Assembly: GCA_030018005.1 (NCBI GenBank)
Contig: JASEGT010000006.1
Coordinates: 1-52,516, forward strand
From: Actinomycetota bacterium
Lineage (GTDB): Bacteria; Actinomycetota; Aquicultoria; Aquicultorales; Aquicultoraceae
Direction of reading: 5' to 3'
Length of the DNA: 52,516 nt
Below are positions 42,458-52,516 of the stretch, in pieces. Both the position numbers and the translations under genes were made by a program. Each line of letters begins with the position of its first letter. Position 1 is the stretch's first letter. The notes under the pieces are model-generated. The model was not told the origin of the DNA and did no database searches. It worked only from the letters and a program-made list of their open reading frames with translations.

Positions 42458-43051
42458 CTACTCCCACCTCTTAAAAAGCTCATGCTCTACCTCGAGCTGG
42501 TCGAGAACTTTGCCGACGACAAAATCGACCATGTCACTGACGGTCGCGGGTTTATGGTAGAACGCCGGCATGGGAGGGACTATCTTGGCTCCCGCCTCTT
42601 CGGCGGCCAAAAGGTTTTTCAGGTGTATCCTGCTAAACGGTGTCTCCCTCGGCACCAGTATTAAGCGCCGTGACTCCTTGAGCATGACATCGGCGGTGCG
42701 CTCAATTAGATTGGATGAGAGTCCGTTTGCGACCGCGCCGAGCGTCGCCATGCTGCACGGTATTATAACCATACCGGCGGTGCGGTGCGAGCCGCTGCAG
42801 ACCGGCGCCATAAAATCGTCGTTGCTATAGTATTTAAGAAGGCTCTCGACCTCGGGCATGCCGAGCTTCCCGGCTAAGACGGAGACCACCTGCTCATCAT
42901 CGAAATGGTAATCAAGCTCGTGGGCGAGGACCAATTTTCCCGGCTCGGAGATTATGAGTGAAACCTGGTGGCCGCGTTCGATGAGTGTCTCGACGAGGCG
43001 CACCCCGTAGACACCGCCGCTGGCTCCGGTTATGGCGACGACATGCTCCAA
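42458..43051 (-). CDS. ubiX: Flavin prenyltransferase UbiX
   Basis: This 197-residue enzyme makes prenyl-FMN, the cofactor of UbiD. It has AITGASGGVYGVRLVETLI (FMN binding), the SGSHRTAGMVIIPCSMATLGAVANG stretch shortened here, and LVPRETPFSRIHLKNLL with PPMPAFYHKP, all family signatures. The ATG is one base after the mqnP stop. It supports the UbiD decarboxylase encoded two genes upstream. Confidence 0.94.
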   Translation of the reverse strand: MEHVVAITGASGGVYGVRLVETLIERGHQVSLIISEPGKLVLAHELDYHFDDEQVVSVLAGKLGMPEVESLLKYYSNDDFMAPVCSGSHRTAGMVIIPCSMATLGAVANGLSSNLIERTADVMLKESRRLILVPRETPFSRIHLKNLLAAEEAGAKIVPPMPAFYHKPATVSDMVDFVVGKVLDQLEVEHELFKRWE

Positions 43052-43052
43052 A

Positions 43053-43925
43053 CTACGCCATCCCCTTAATTAAATATCGCGCGGCGAAGTCGAGGCCGGT
43101 AAAGGCGAAAATCTGCAGGCTTATAAAGCCGTTTATCGTGAAAAAGGCCATATTAACCTTGGATAGGTCATCCGCTTTGACCATCCGGTTTTCGTACGCC
43201 AAGAGCAACGCCGTGATCGCTACGCCGATATAGTAGACCACGCCCAAGTTGAACGCGACTCCCACGGTAAAGAGCAGTCCCACCGTCAACACATGAAAAG
43301 TCCTGGTCACTAGGAGCGCTTTCTTGATTCCGAAGACTGCGGGAATCGAGAAGAGCTTGTCTTTGCGGTCGAAGTCGATATCCTGGCACGCGTAGATTAT
43401 GTCGAAACCGGCCACCCACAATGTCACCGCCGCGCCTAAAGCTACGACGGGCCAGCTAAGTCCATTAGTTATAGCGATCCAGGCGGCAATCGGCGCGAGA
43501 CCGAGGCTAACCCCTAAGACAACATGACTCAGCCAGGTAAACCGTTTCGTGTAAGAATAGATCAGAAAAGGAAAGACGATGGCGGGCCAGACGATGCGGG
43601 CCAGCGGCGCGAGCTGGTAAGTCGCCACAAAAAAGACGATCAGGCTAATGGCGCTAAACACCAGCACATAGTTGTTGTTCAGCTTGCCGGCGGGTATCGC
43701 GCGGTCCTCGGTGCGCGGGTTGCGCGCGTCTATCTCTCTGTCGATATAGCGGTTTATCGCCATCGCAAAACTGCGCGCTCCGACCATCGCCACGGTAATC
43801 CAGAATATCTCGGCGATACGCGGGAGCCCGTTCGCCGCAAGCACCATGCCCATGTAGGCGAAGGGCAGCGCGAAAATAGTATGTTCGAACTTGATCATCT
43901 CAAGAATTACCTTAAGCTTACCCAA
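43053..43925 (-). CDS. mqnP: UbiA-family prenyltransferase, probable MqnP
   Basis: This 290-residue polytopic membrane protein (about eight segments) attaches the polyprenyl tail to the naphthoate ring. It has both Asp-rich motifs: NRYIDREIDARNPRTEDRAIP and YACQDIDFDRKDKLFSIPAVFG. The start overlaps the ubiD stop by 8 bases. In futalosine-pathway genomes the ubiX/ubiD/ubiA trio performs the late prenylation and decarboxylation, so MqnP fits better than UbiA of ubiquinone. Confidence 0.9.
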   Translation of the reverse strand: MGKLKVILEMIKFEHTIFALPFAYMGMVLAANGLPRIAEIFWITVAMVGARSFAMAINRYIDREIDARNPRTEDRAIPAGKLNNNYVLVFSAISLIVFFVATYQLAPLARIVWPAIVFPFLIYSYTKRFTWLSHVVLGVSLGLAPIAAWIAITNGLSWPVVALGAAVTLWVAGFDIIYACQDIDFDRKDKLFSIPAVFGIKKALLVTRTFHVLTVGLLFTVGVAFNLGVVYYIGVAITALLLAYENRMVKADDLSKVNMAFFTINGFISLQIFAFTGLDFAARYLIKGMA

Positions 43926-45363
43926 GACCGTATTCCTTCCATTTTTCGTCTACCATCTTGCGGGTGGCGTCGTCCATCACGATGTCGTCCGGCCACTCGC
44001 GGGTGTGACCCTCTTCGGGCCACTTCTTAGTCGCGTCGATACCCATCTTCGACCCGAACCTCGGAGTGTTCGACGAGTGGTCAAGCGCGTCGAGGGGGCC
44101 CTTCACAATCATAATATCACGAGCCGGGTCGACATTGTTAAATACCTTCCACAAGACTTCCGACATATTCTGTGCGTCGACGTGCTCGTCGACGACGATT
44201 ATCATCTTGGTAAACATCATCTGCCCGAGTCCCCATATCGCGCTCATAGCTTTGAACGCGTGCGCGGGGTAGCTCTTCTTTATGGAAATGATGGCGCAAT
44301 TATGGAAAACGCCTTCGAGCGGCAGGTTGAGGTCGACTATCTCGGGCAGCGCCGTCTTTAACATCGGCAGAAATATGCGCTCGGTAGCCTTGCCCATGTA
44401 GCAATCCTCCATCGGAGGCTTGCCTACGATGGTCGCCGGATAGATGGGGTCTCTACGCATGGTGATGCACTTTACGTGGAATACCGGGTAATAATCGGCG
44501 AGCGAGTAGTAGCCCGTATGGTCGCCGAAGGGGCCTTCCCAGCGCGTCTCCTCGTGGTCGACGTAGCCTTCGAGGATAATCTCGGCGTGCGCCGGGACCA
44601 TCAAATCGACGGTTTTGGCTTTGACGACTTCGACCGCTTGGCGGCGGAGTATCCCGGCAAAGAACAACTCCTCCAGCTGCGGCGGAAGCGGTGCGGTCGC
44701 CGAATATATCGTCGCCGGGTCGCCCCCGAGTGCAACCGCCACCTCGATCGGCCGTCCCTGTCTCTGCCGCTTGCGATAATACTGCGCGCCGTCGTGATGC
44801 TCGTGCCAGTGCATCCCCGTCGTCGTGTCGTCGAATACCTGCATCCGGTACATGCCGAGGTTTTGCCTGCCGCTATCGGGGTCTTTCGTGATGACCAGCG
44901 GAAGCGTGATGAACTTCCCGCCATCTTGCGGCCAACATTTGAGGACCGGCATATCGTTGAGGGAGAAATTCTCGGTAAGGACTACTTCCTGGCAAGGGGC
45001 GTTCTTGACCTCTTTCGGTTTGTAGCCGGCGATATTTTTAAGCTTGAAGAGCGTCGATAATTTTTGCCAGAAATTGCCCGGCTCGCCATCGGGCAAAAGC
45101 TCGGCGAGTTTCTGCGGTACTTCGTCGAGCTTGTTTACACCAAGAGCCCAGCTCATGCGCTCGTAAGAGCCGAATGCGTTCATCAAAACCGGCATGCTGG
45201 AGCCTTTGGGTTTTTCAAACAGGACGGCCGGTCCATATGCCTTGCTGATGCGGTCGGTTATCTCGGTGATCTCGAGGTCGGGGTCTACCCCGGTCTTTAC
45301 CCTCTTGAGCTGCCCCTTACTCTCAAGATACTTTATGAAATCTCTCAGGTCCTTATAAACCAT
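43918..45363 (-). CDS. mqnL: UbiD-family decarboxylase, probable MqnL
   Basis: This 481-residue prenyl-FMN-dependent decarboxylase probably removes the carboxyl of the prenylated dihydroxy-naphthoate in the futalosine route. Family stretches seen are MYRMQVFDDTTTGMHWHEHH, the catalytic region TRWEGPFGDHTGYYSL (the Glu-Asp pattern), and IYPATIVGKPPMEDCYMGKATE. ATG 45363 has GAGGTGG about ten bases upstream; the ATG at 45384 overlaps that site. It is the first gene of the menaquinone operon. MqnD (dihydroxynaphthoate synthase) is not in the window. Confidence 0.9.
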   Translation of the reverse strand: MVYKDLRDFIKYLESKGQLKRVKTGVDPDLEITEITDRISKAYGPAVLFEKPKGSSMPVLMNAFGSYERMSWALGVNKLDEVPQKLAELLPDGEPGNFWQKLSTLFKLKNIAGYKPKEVKNAPCQEVVLTENFSLNDMPVLKCWPQDGGKFITLPLVITKDPDSGRQNLGMYRMQVFDDTTTGMHWHEHHDGAQYYRKRQRQGRPIEVAVALGGDPATIYSATAPLPPQLEELFFAGILRRQAVEVVKAKTVDLMVPAHAEIILEGYVDHEETRWEGPFGDHTGYYSLADYYPVFHVKCITMRRDPIYPATIVGKPPMEDCYMGKATERIFLPMLKTALPEIVDLNLPLEGVFHNCAIISIKKSYPAHAFKAMSAIWGLGQMMFTKMIIVVDEHVDAQNMSEVLWKVFNNVDPARDIMIVKGPLDALDHSSNTPRFGSKMGIDATKKWPEEGHTREWPDDIVMDDATRKMVDEKWKEYGLG

Positions 45364-45397
45364 AGTGCCGTTTCCACCTCTCATTTATCCGTAAATG

Positions 45398-45427
45398 ATT
45401 ATACCTTTTGCTTAAGGATAGTTGCAA
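45398..45427 (-). promoter_or_regulatory. Promoter of the menaquinone operon
   Basis: On the minus strand, TTGCAA (45422-45427), an 18-base spacer and TATAAT (45398-45403) lie 35 bases before the ubiD-family start. Confidence 0.75.
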
Positions 45428-45480
45428 TTTATTACAAATTGGACCGAGCGCTAAATTTCCAAAAATATTTCTAATTATTG

Positions 45481-45509
45481 TTGACAGCTTCAAAAACATT
45501 TGATATCCT
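45481..45509 (+). promoter_or_regulatory. Promoter of the structured non-coding RNA
   Basis: TTGACA (45481-45486), 17-base spacer and TATCCT (45504-45509), with the first stem of the RNA starting at 45517, 7-8 bases downstream. It is the best -35 box match in this intergenic region. Confidence 0.85.
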
Positions 45510-45515
45510 TGGAAT

Positions 45516-45710
45516 AGACCCCAAGGGGCTGAACGAGAGACGTTCAAGAAAGTGAACGTACCAGAAGCGGCTTCAAGGCAAGAGACGAAAGATTATGGTC
45601 GTGAGACCAGAACGAGTAATTATCTGCCGAGAAGTACGAAAAGGGAACTTCACGAGTAAGGAATAATCTCAAGCGAGGTTTCTTGGGGTTCTTTATTTTG
45701 TCTTTTTTTG
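45516..45710 (+). ncRNA. Structured non-coding RNA of unrecognised class (about 180-195 nt)
   Basis: The transcript from the promoter at 45481 opens with GACCCCAAG, which pairs over 8-9 bases with CTTGGGGTT (45682-45690), followed by a T-rich tail (TTCTTTATTTTGTCTTTTTTTG) that would end it. Inside are several perfect hairpins: GAACG-AGAGA-CGTTC (45531-45545) or, exclusively, ACGTTC-loop-GAACGT (45540-45559); GAAG-CGG-CTTC (45564-45574); GGC/GCC and AGAT/ATCT enclosing TGGTC-GTGA-GACCA with a GNRA loop (45577-45628); and GAAGT-loop-ACTTC (45631-45651). It contains no convincing ORF. It does not match 6S, tmRNA, SRP or RNase P as I know them; a raiA-type RNA is a possible match. It fills most of the gap to the CDF gene. 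Confidence 0.75.
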
Positions 45711-45938
45711 CGTTCTACATCCCCGACCGGCACTTTCACCTATTCGCGCGTCGACCATTGCTCACCCACACAGAGCTAAAGACGCCTGGCGCGAATTGTG
45801 CGAAAAACCGGTAATTTCCTACTAGAAAAAGGATGATTTGGGGCTTTCTTGAAGAAGAACTAGTAATGGCTTAAAACAGAGGGTAATCTCGGCCTGCATC
45901 AAGAGAGATGTTCGGGCCTTGCTGGAGGACAGGTAGTC

Positions 45939-46814
45939 TTGCAATACGACTCGCGGTACGCAAACATAAGAAACACCCTGATATTCGTTTTCGTTCTCAA
46001 CTTGCTGGTAGCGGCGGCCAAAGGGTTCTACGGCTATTACACCCATTCGGTCAGCATGCTCGCCGACGGCTTTCACTCGCTCTTCGACGGAACCTCTAAT
46101 ATCATCGGGCTCATCGGCATATATATCGCGTCGAAACCTGCCGACCCCGACCACCCTTACGGACATACAAAATTCGAGACGATTGCCTCGCTCGGTATCG
46201 GCGTCCTGCTCTCCATCACCGCGGTGCAAATACTTGTCGCATCCTACCGGCGGCTCTTTACCGGCGCCGAGCCCGACGTCACCGGATTGAGCTTTATCAT
46301 CATGGCCGTGACCATAGCCGTCAATATCATCGTGACCACCTACGAGCACCGCAAAGGAAAGGCGCTCTCCAGTGAGCTGTTGGTCTCCGATTCGCTCCAT
46401 ACCAGAAGCGACATCTTCGTCTCGATGTCGGTTATCGGCAGCCTGATAGCGGTACGCTTGGGCTTTCCGATTGTCGATGTCATTGTGGCGCTCATCATCG
46501 CTGGGGTCATCGGTTTTATGGCTATCTCGATTCTAAAAGAGACCTCGAACGTGCTGTGCGACGCGTCGGCCATCGAGTACGATGAGATTCGCGGCGTAGT
46601 CTTGCACATTGAGGGAGTACGAGACAGCCACGCCATCCGCACGCGCGGGAGAAAAAGCGAGATATACCTCGACCTCCATGTACTGGTCGACCCGAAGCTC
46701 AGCATCGACCAAGCGCACGATATCTCGGATGCGGTCGAAGCGGAGATTCGAGGGTGTTATCCGGAAATTACCGATGTCCTTGTCCATGTGGAGCCGTACA
46801 AGGAACGGACGTAG
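45939..46814 (+). CDS. Cation diffusion facilitator (CDF) metal exporter
   Basis: This 291-residue membrane protein has six segments with the CDF metal site SVSMLADGFHSLFDGTSNIIG (HxxxD-type), DHPYGHTKFETIASLGIG and LLVSDSLHTRSDIFVSMSVIG (second HxxxD), and a C-terminal cytoplasmic domain with HAIRTRGRKSEIYLDLHVLVDP. It exports Zn, Fe, Mn or Co; the metal is not evident. The start is TTG 45939 with GGAGG about ten bases upstream. Confidence 0.92.
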   Translation: MQYDSRYANIRNTLIFVFVLNLLVAAAKGFYGYYTHSVSMLADGFHSLFDGTSNIIGLIGIYIASKPADPDHPYGHTKFETIASLGIGVLLSITAVQILVASYRRLFTGAEPDVTGLSFIIMAVTIAVNIIVTTYEHRKGKALSSELLVSDSLHTRSDIFVSMSVIGSLIAVRLGFPIVDVIVALIIAGVIGFMAISILKETSNVLCDASAIEYDEIRGVVLHIEGVRDSHAIRTRGRKSEIYLDLHVLVDPKLSIDQAHDISDAVEAEIRGCYPEITDVLVHVEPYKERT

Positions 46815-46832
46815 CTCCAAGATTTGGTCCGG

Positions 46833-47354
46833 TTAGAAGAGGCTTTCCTGTTCGAACCCGTCCTGGTATGCCGCGCGCTGCGTGCCCGGGTCGCTCCCCT
46901 GTCCGCCTCCAAACGCGTCCTCGCTGCTTTGATAGGCGTCGATGGCCATGTTGGCAAGCTCGTCCGCGTGGGCGTTCTCGCTGCGGTAGACATGTCTTAC
47001 CTCGAACTTCTTAAGGTTGGCGGAGAGCACTTTTATGCGCGCGTAGAGCGGTTTTAGCCCCTCGTTTTTGACCTTGTATTCGCCGCGAAGCTGTTTGACA
47101 AGGAGCTCGCTATCGGCGCGAACCTCGATTTCCTGCGGATTAAAGAGCAGGGCGCGCTCGAGTGTGAGAATCAGGGCTTTATACTCGGCGACGTTGTTGG
47201 TCGCCTCACCCAAATACTCGAAGACCTCGGCGAGGAGCTTGCCGTCGTCGTTTCTAATCTCGCCGCCCGCGCCCGCCGGCCCGGGATTGCCCCTGGCCGC
47301 GCCGTCGGTGTGGAGTATGAGTTTCGCTGTGTTTGTGCTCACCATATCTATCAT
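46833..47354 (-). CDS. rnhA: RNase H-like protein (RnhA family)
   Basis: The 173-residue protein has all four carboxylates of RNase H: LHTDGAARGNPGPAGAGG, AEYKALILTLERAL, RADSELLVKQLRGEYKVKNE and SENAHADELANMA, so it is probably an active ribonuclease on RNA-DNA hybrids. The C-terminus adds an acidic Gly/Gln-rich tail. The ATG at 47354 overlaps the TGA of the zinc-ribbon gene (ATGA). It is the last gene of a three-gene operon. Confidence 0.9.
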   Translation of the reverse strand: MIDMVSTNTAKLILHTDGAARGNPGPAGAGGEIRNDDGKLLAEVFEYLGEATNNVAEYKALILTLERALLFNPQEIEVRADSELLVKQLRGEYKVKNEGLKPLYARIKVLSANLKKFEVRHVYRSENAHADELANMAIDAYQSSEDAFGGGQGSDPGTQRAAYQDGFEQESLF

Positions 47355-48064
47355 TCCGTAGGTTTCACAAAAATTCTGCCGCAGTTGGAACATCTCTCGA
47401 GCTTGGTCGATTCATGTATCTGGTCGGCTTCGATGCTCGGCAAGTCCACTCTGCACCCCTGGCAAATCTCGCCCTCCAGGACAGTTACTGCAACCTGGTG
47501 TTTTAGCCTTACCTTGTCGTATAGGCGGCTCGCGTCTTCGCTGAGCGCCGCGTAGACCGGCTCGCGCTTCACCTTCCAGCCGTCGCGCTCGCTCGCTATC
47601 TGTGCCAGCTCATCCTCCATCCGCTGCTTCGCAGCATCTCGCTCAGCCGTCCGCTTTTGCAGTCGCTCGCTTATCGTCTTATCGTCCGATTTGCAGCCGT
47701 CCACCACCTCGCTCTGCTCTAGAAGCTCCAGCTCGGTATTGTCGGCCTGGCCCTTGAGATGCGCCAACTCCTGCTGAATGCCTGCAAGCTCTTTGGGGAT
47801 GGTCACCGTTCCGCTATATAGGCGTTTTTCCTCTTTGGCGATTTTTGCGTTAAGGCCTTCCAGAACATCCTCGTGCTTCTTGAGAAGCGCGGTCTCCTCG
47901 CGCAGTTTCTTAGCGGCACTGGTGTAGAGCGCCTCCAACTTTGTTACCTCGTCTTTTAATGCAAGGTAAACATCGCGCTCGGCCAAGTTCGCCTCGCGGT
48001 AGTCGAGCGCATCGATCTGTGAGTCGATTTCCTGGAGTTCGACGAGTGTTTTATGGTCGTTCAT
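47351..48064 (-). CDS. Coiled-coil protein with C-terminal C4 zinc ribbon
   Basis: The 237-residue protein is a long coiled coil (about 10-175, charged heptads such as KLEALYTSAAKKLREETALL) followed by a zinc ribbon with CQGCRVDLPS and CSNCGRIF, the CT398/zf-RING_7 type. These proteins accompany Nif3-like genes in many bacteria, and their function is not established. ATG 48064 has AAGGA six bases upstream. It sits between Nif3-like and RNase H genes with tight overlaps. Confidence 0.9.
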   Translation of the reverse strand: MNDHKTLVELQEIDSQIDALDYREANLAERDVYLALKDEVTKLEALYTSAAKKLREETALLKKHEDVLEGLNAKIAKEEKRLYSGTVTIPKELAGIQQELAHLKGQADNTELELLEQSEVVDGCKSDDKTISERLQKRTAERDAAKQRMEDELAQIASERDGWKVKREPVYAALSEDASRLYDKVRLKHQVAVTVLEGEICQGCRVDLPSIEADQIHESTKLERCSNCGRIFVKPTE

Positions 48065-48066
48065 GT

Positions 48067-49179
48067 TCAATCCTTATTCCACGGGCTCGTGTCTATTTCA
48101 GAGACTACGACTTCTAAGTTCATACCCGATTCATAAATTCGCCTCTGTAGCTCTTTCGCCAATTCGGGCACGATAAGCCGCTCGGTTTCGGCGTGGCCCG
48201 CATCGACGAGAGCCAGCCCTATTGCTTTAGCGGCATGCGCCGCATGGTGTTTGATGTCGCCGGTGATAAAGACGTCGGCGCCGGCTGCTTTCGCGACACC
48301 GATAAGCTCGCCACCGCTGCCTCCGCAGACCGCCACCCTTCTCACCGTCATATCCAAATCGCCCGAAACTCGCAGGTCGCAATCGAGCTGGTCACTCCAG
48401 TGCTCAGCGTAATCGCGGAGCGTGCGCGCCTTCGACATATTGCCGATGCGCCCGAAACCCACCCCCGGCGGCGGCGTTTTTACCTCGTAGAGGTCGTAAG
48501 CGACCTCCTCGTAAGGGTGCACCTCGAGCATGGCGGCTATAACGCGCTCTACGCGGTCGGGGCCTACCAGCATTTCCAGCCGGTATTCGTCGACCTCGTT
48601 CAATTCGCTGACTTCTCCCAGGTACGGGCGTGCGCCGAGCATCGGATAAAACGTGCCCGTCCCTTCGGTTCGAAACGTACAGTAACTATATTCCCCGATG
48701 ACGCCGCTTCCCACATTTCCCATCGCCGATATCAAATCGTCCACGTTCTCGCGTGGGACGAAGACCGCGATCTTGTACATCGGGATATCGCGCGCCTGCA
48801 GGAGCACCTCTATATCTTGGAGGCCGAGCACGCGCGCCAAGACATCGCTTACCCCGCCGCGGACCCGGTCGAGATTGGTATGCGCCGCAAATACCGATAT
48901 GCCGGCTTTTAAAAGCTCGGTGATCATCCCGCCGATATGGTCGTCGGCGATGACGCGTTCAAGATTTTGAAATATCAGCGGGTGGTGCGAGACTATGAGC
49001 TGAGTGCCCTTAGCTCTCGCTTCGATGATTACTTCATTTGTGACTTCAAGTGTCACCAGGATCTTGCTGACTGACGCTTGCGAACTGCCGACTTGCAGCC
49101 CAACCCTGTCCTGGTCGGACTTGAGATACGCCGGAGCGATATCGTTGATTATACCGGTTACTTGCGAGACAATCGCCAA
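48067..49179 (-). CDS. Nif3-like dinuclear metal-centre hexameric protein
   Basis: The 370-residue protein has the metal ligands of the Nif3/DUF34 family: VSHHPLIFQNLERV (paired His), FAAHTNLDRVRGGVSD, and a C-terminal DVFITGDIKHHAAHAAK with VDAGHAETERL. The PII-like insert occupies about residues 125-225, as in the longer YqfO type. Its biochemical role is unsettled (metal insertion or GTP cyclohydrolase-like activity has been proposed for the family). TTG 49179 has a GG-rich ribosome site; ATG 49194 is the alternative. Confidence 0.92.
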   Translation of the reverse strand: MAIVSQVTGIINDIAPAYLKSDQDRVGLQVGSSQASVSKILVTLEVTNEVIIEARAKGTQLIVSHHPLIFQNLERVIADDHIGGMITELLKAGISVFAAHTNLDRVRGGVSDVLARVLGLQDIEVLLQARDIPMYKIAVFVPRENVDDLISAMGNVGSGVIGEYSYCTFRTEGTGTFYPMLGARPYLGEVSELNEVDEYRLEMLVGPDRVERVIAAMLEVHPYEEVAYDLYEVKTPPPGVGFGRIGNMSKARTLRDYAEHWSDQLDCDLRVSGDLDMTVRRVAVCGGSGGELIGVAKAAGADVFITGDIKHHAAHAAKAIGLALVDAGHAETERLIVPELAKELQRRIYESGMNLEVVVSEIDTSPWNKD

Positions 49180-49271
49180 ACTAACCACCCCCATAAGCAG
49201 TAGAATTATGGTAGCACAACCGGGACGGGTTGAGTAGCTGATTGGGAGTTCGTGTTTCGCAGACTGATTAT

Positions 49272-49339
49272 GCTCGTAGCTCGGGGCCTTGCCCTGATAG
49301 CCCGCTACGCCGTAAGCCTTGAAAGGCTGAACTACGAGC
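49272..49339. repeat. 68-base cloverleaf-like inverted element of unknown type
   Basis: GCTCGTAG (49272-49279) pairs with CTACGAGC (49332-49339). Inside are a GGGGC-CTT-GCCCT hairpin, a short TAG/CTA stem, and AGCCT-TGAA-AGGCT (TGAA tetraloop), giving a cloverleaf shape. It has no anticodon-like loop I can trust and no tRNA T-arm. It could be a dispersed palindromic element or a terminator-like structure. The other parts of the 387-base gap (to 49566) hold the clpC promoter and leader. Confidence 0.5.
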
Positions 49340-49451
49340 GCCCGCTATTCAATCCTTATCTCTTGCCTAACTTAATCCGCTAAAGCAGACCATTACCCTC
49401 TCTGAGCTTGCTTGATAACCAACCTAGCCCACGCTATGTTATTGCATCGTT

Positions 49452-49460
49452 TGATATAAT
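49452..49460 (+). promoter_or_regulatory. Extended -10 promoter of clpC
   Basis: TGATATAAT is an extended -10 element 107 bases upstream of the clpC start. No good -35 is visible. No CtsR or CIRCE-type operator was seen. Confidence 0.5.
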
Positions 49461-49501
49461 GAGATAAGAGGCAAGTAATTAATTACATAAGCTTTAAAGA
49501 G

Positions 49502-49533
49502 TTCCCGTTCATTTTTTATTAAAAGAACGGGAA
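49502..49533 (+). promoter_or_regulatory. Leader hairpin in front of clpC
   Basis: TTCCCGTTC (49502-49510) pairs with GAACGGGAA (49525-49533) over 9 perfect base pairs around an AT-rich 14-base loop. It lies 33 bases before the start codon and could protect the mRNA or act as a stress- or heat-sensitive element. Confidence 0.4.
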
Positions 49534-49566
49534 GAATCATCTTAGGAGAAAAAGGAGGTTGAATCC

Positions 49567-52371
<2,805 letters not shown>

Positions 52372-52475
52372 TTGAACTCGAATTCGCCAACCAATCGAGC
52401 GACTGTCGTTCTGAGCCGGACAATAGCTAGCGAAAAATATCTAAAATATATTGAGTAGCCTAACTGCTACCCTGC

Positions 52476-52515
52476 AAGAGGCGGATTTCCAGTCCGCCTC
52501 TTTTTTTATTTTTTT
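52476..52515 (+). terminator. Rho-independent terminator of clpC
   Basis: A perfect 10-bp stem (52476-52485 with 52493-52502, arms AAGAGGCGGA/TCCGCCTCTT) with a 7-base loop is followed by a T-run to the window end. In the 104 bases from the clpC stop to this stem I see nothing. Confidence 0.92.
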
Positions 52516-52516
52516 G

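Noticed and set aside
45516-45710. 6S, tmRNA or RNase P RNA
   Set aside because: There is no tag frame or tRNA-like ends (tmRNA) and it is too short for RNase P. The hairpin layout is more branched than 6S, although 6S was not fully excluded.
49272-49339. tRNA gene
   Set aside because: It has a closing stem and hairpins but no GTTCRA T-loop, no believable anticodon loop and no D-arm.

Overview
The window is a mid-to-high-GC bacterial chromosome segment with genes packed on both strands, mostly the minus strand. The gene set suggests an anaerobic, Gram-positive-like lineage near the deep-branching Actinobacteriota (Coriobacteriia or Aquicultoria-like). This is inferred from a futalosine-type menaquinone cluster, a Tad/Flp pilus operon with no secretin gene, ClpC, an overlapping Nif3 / zinc-ribbon / RNase H operon, frequent TTG and GTG starts, and two UGA-interrupted redoxin genes best read as selenoproteins. 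No rRNA or marker protein is present to settle the taxonomy.

Layout. 1-5615 is an accessory block, AT-rich at its left edge: a DUF488-family gene cut by the window edge, hsdS and hsdR of a type I restriction system (no hsdM in view), and a toxin-antitoxin pair. It abuts the 3' end of a Gly-Cys-Val tRNA operon (5876-6160). 6332-8703 is a thiol-redox and electron-carrier region: a CsoR/CstR-like repressor, a selenocysteine thioredoxin lipoprotein, an FmdB-like zinc ribbon, thioredoxin, and a lipoprotein cytochrome c. 8843-11984 is the cobalt importer cbiMNQO behind a cobalamin riboswitch. 12148-19533 is a complete-looking Tad operon (two Flp pilins, TadE, a TadG-like protein with a DUF11 repeat, CpaB, TadZ, TadA, TadB, TadC). 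Upstream of it sits an XRE/ImmA regulator pair (19751-20624). 20823-24998 holds two TrkA-type K+ regulatory proteins and a P2-type cation ATPase. 25247-33522 is mixed: an amidase, tRNA-Leu, a zinc-ribbon/HEPN protein, a nuclease lipoprotein, a GAF protein facing a GAF-SpoIIE phosphatase, a HAD phosphatase, a J-domain protein and a tiny membrane protein.

33532-34701 encodes thioredoxin reductase directly behind a second selenoprotein, a UxxC glutaredoxin. 34788-45363 has a BON protein followed by the menaquinone cluster, transcribed ubiD, mqnP, ubiX, mqnE, mqnA, mqnC, an MTAP-family phosphorylase, an amidohydrolase (probable aminodeoxyfutalosine deaminase) and a transglutaminase lipoprotein. 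45481-45710 is a promoter-driven, highly structured non-coding RNA of unrecognised class. It is followed by a CDF metal exporter, the RNase H / zinc-ribbon / Nif3 operon, and clpC fused to an McsA-like zinc finger.

How it fits together. The strongest theme is thiol/selenol redox chemistry: two Sec redoxins, thioredoxin, thioredoxin reductase and a CsoR-family repressor lacking the copper-ligand histidine. A matching operator lies exactly in the spacer of the trxA promoter and a related one covers the -10 of the Sec-thioredoxin operon. This looks like a sulfide/persulfide- or thiol-responsive regulon. Menaquinone synthesis and cytochrome c point to anaerobic respiration; cobalt uptake points to corrinoid use.
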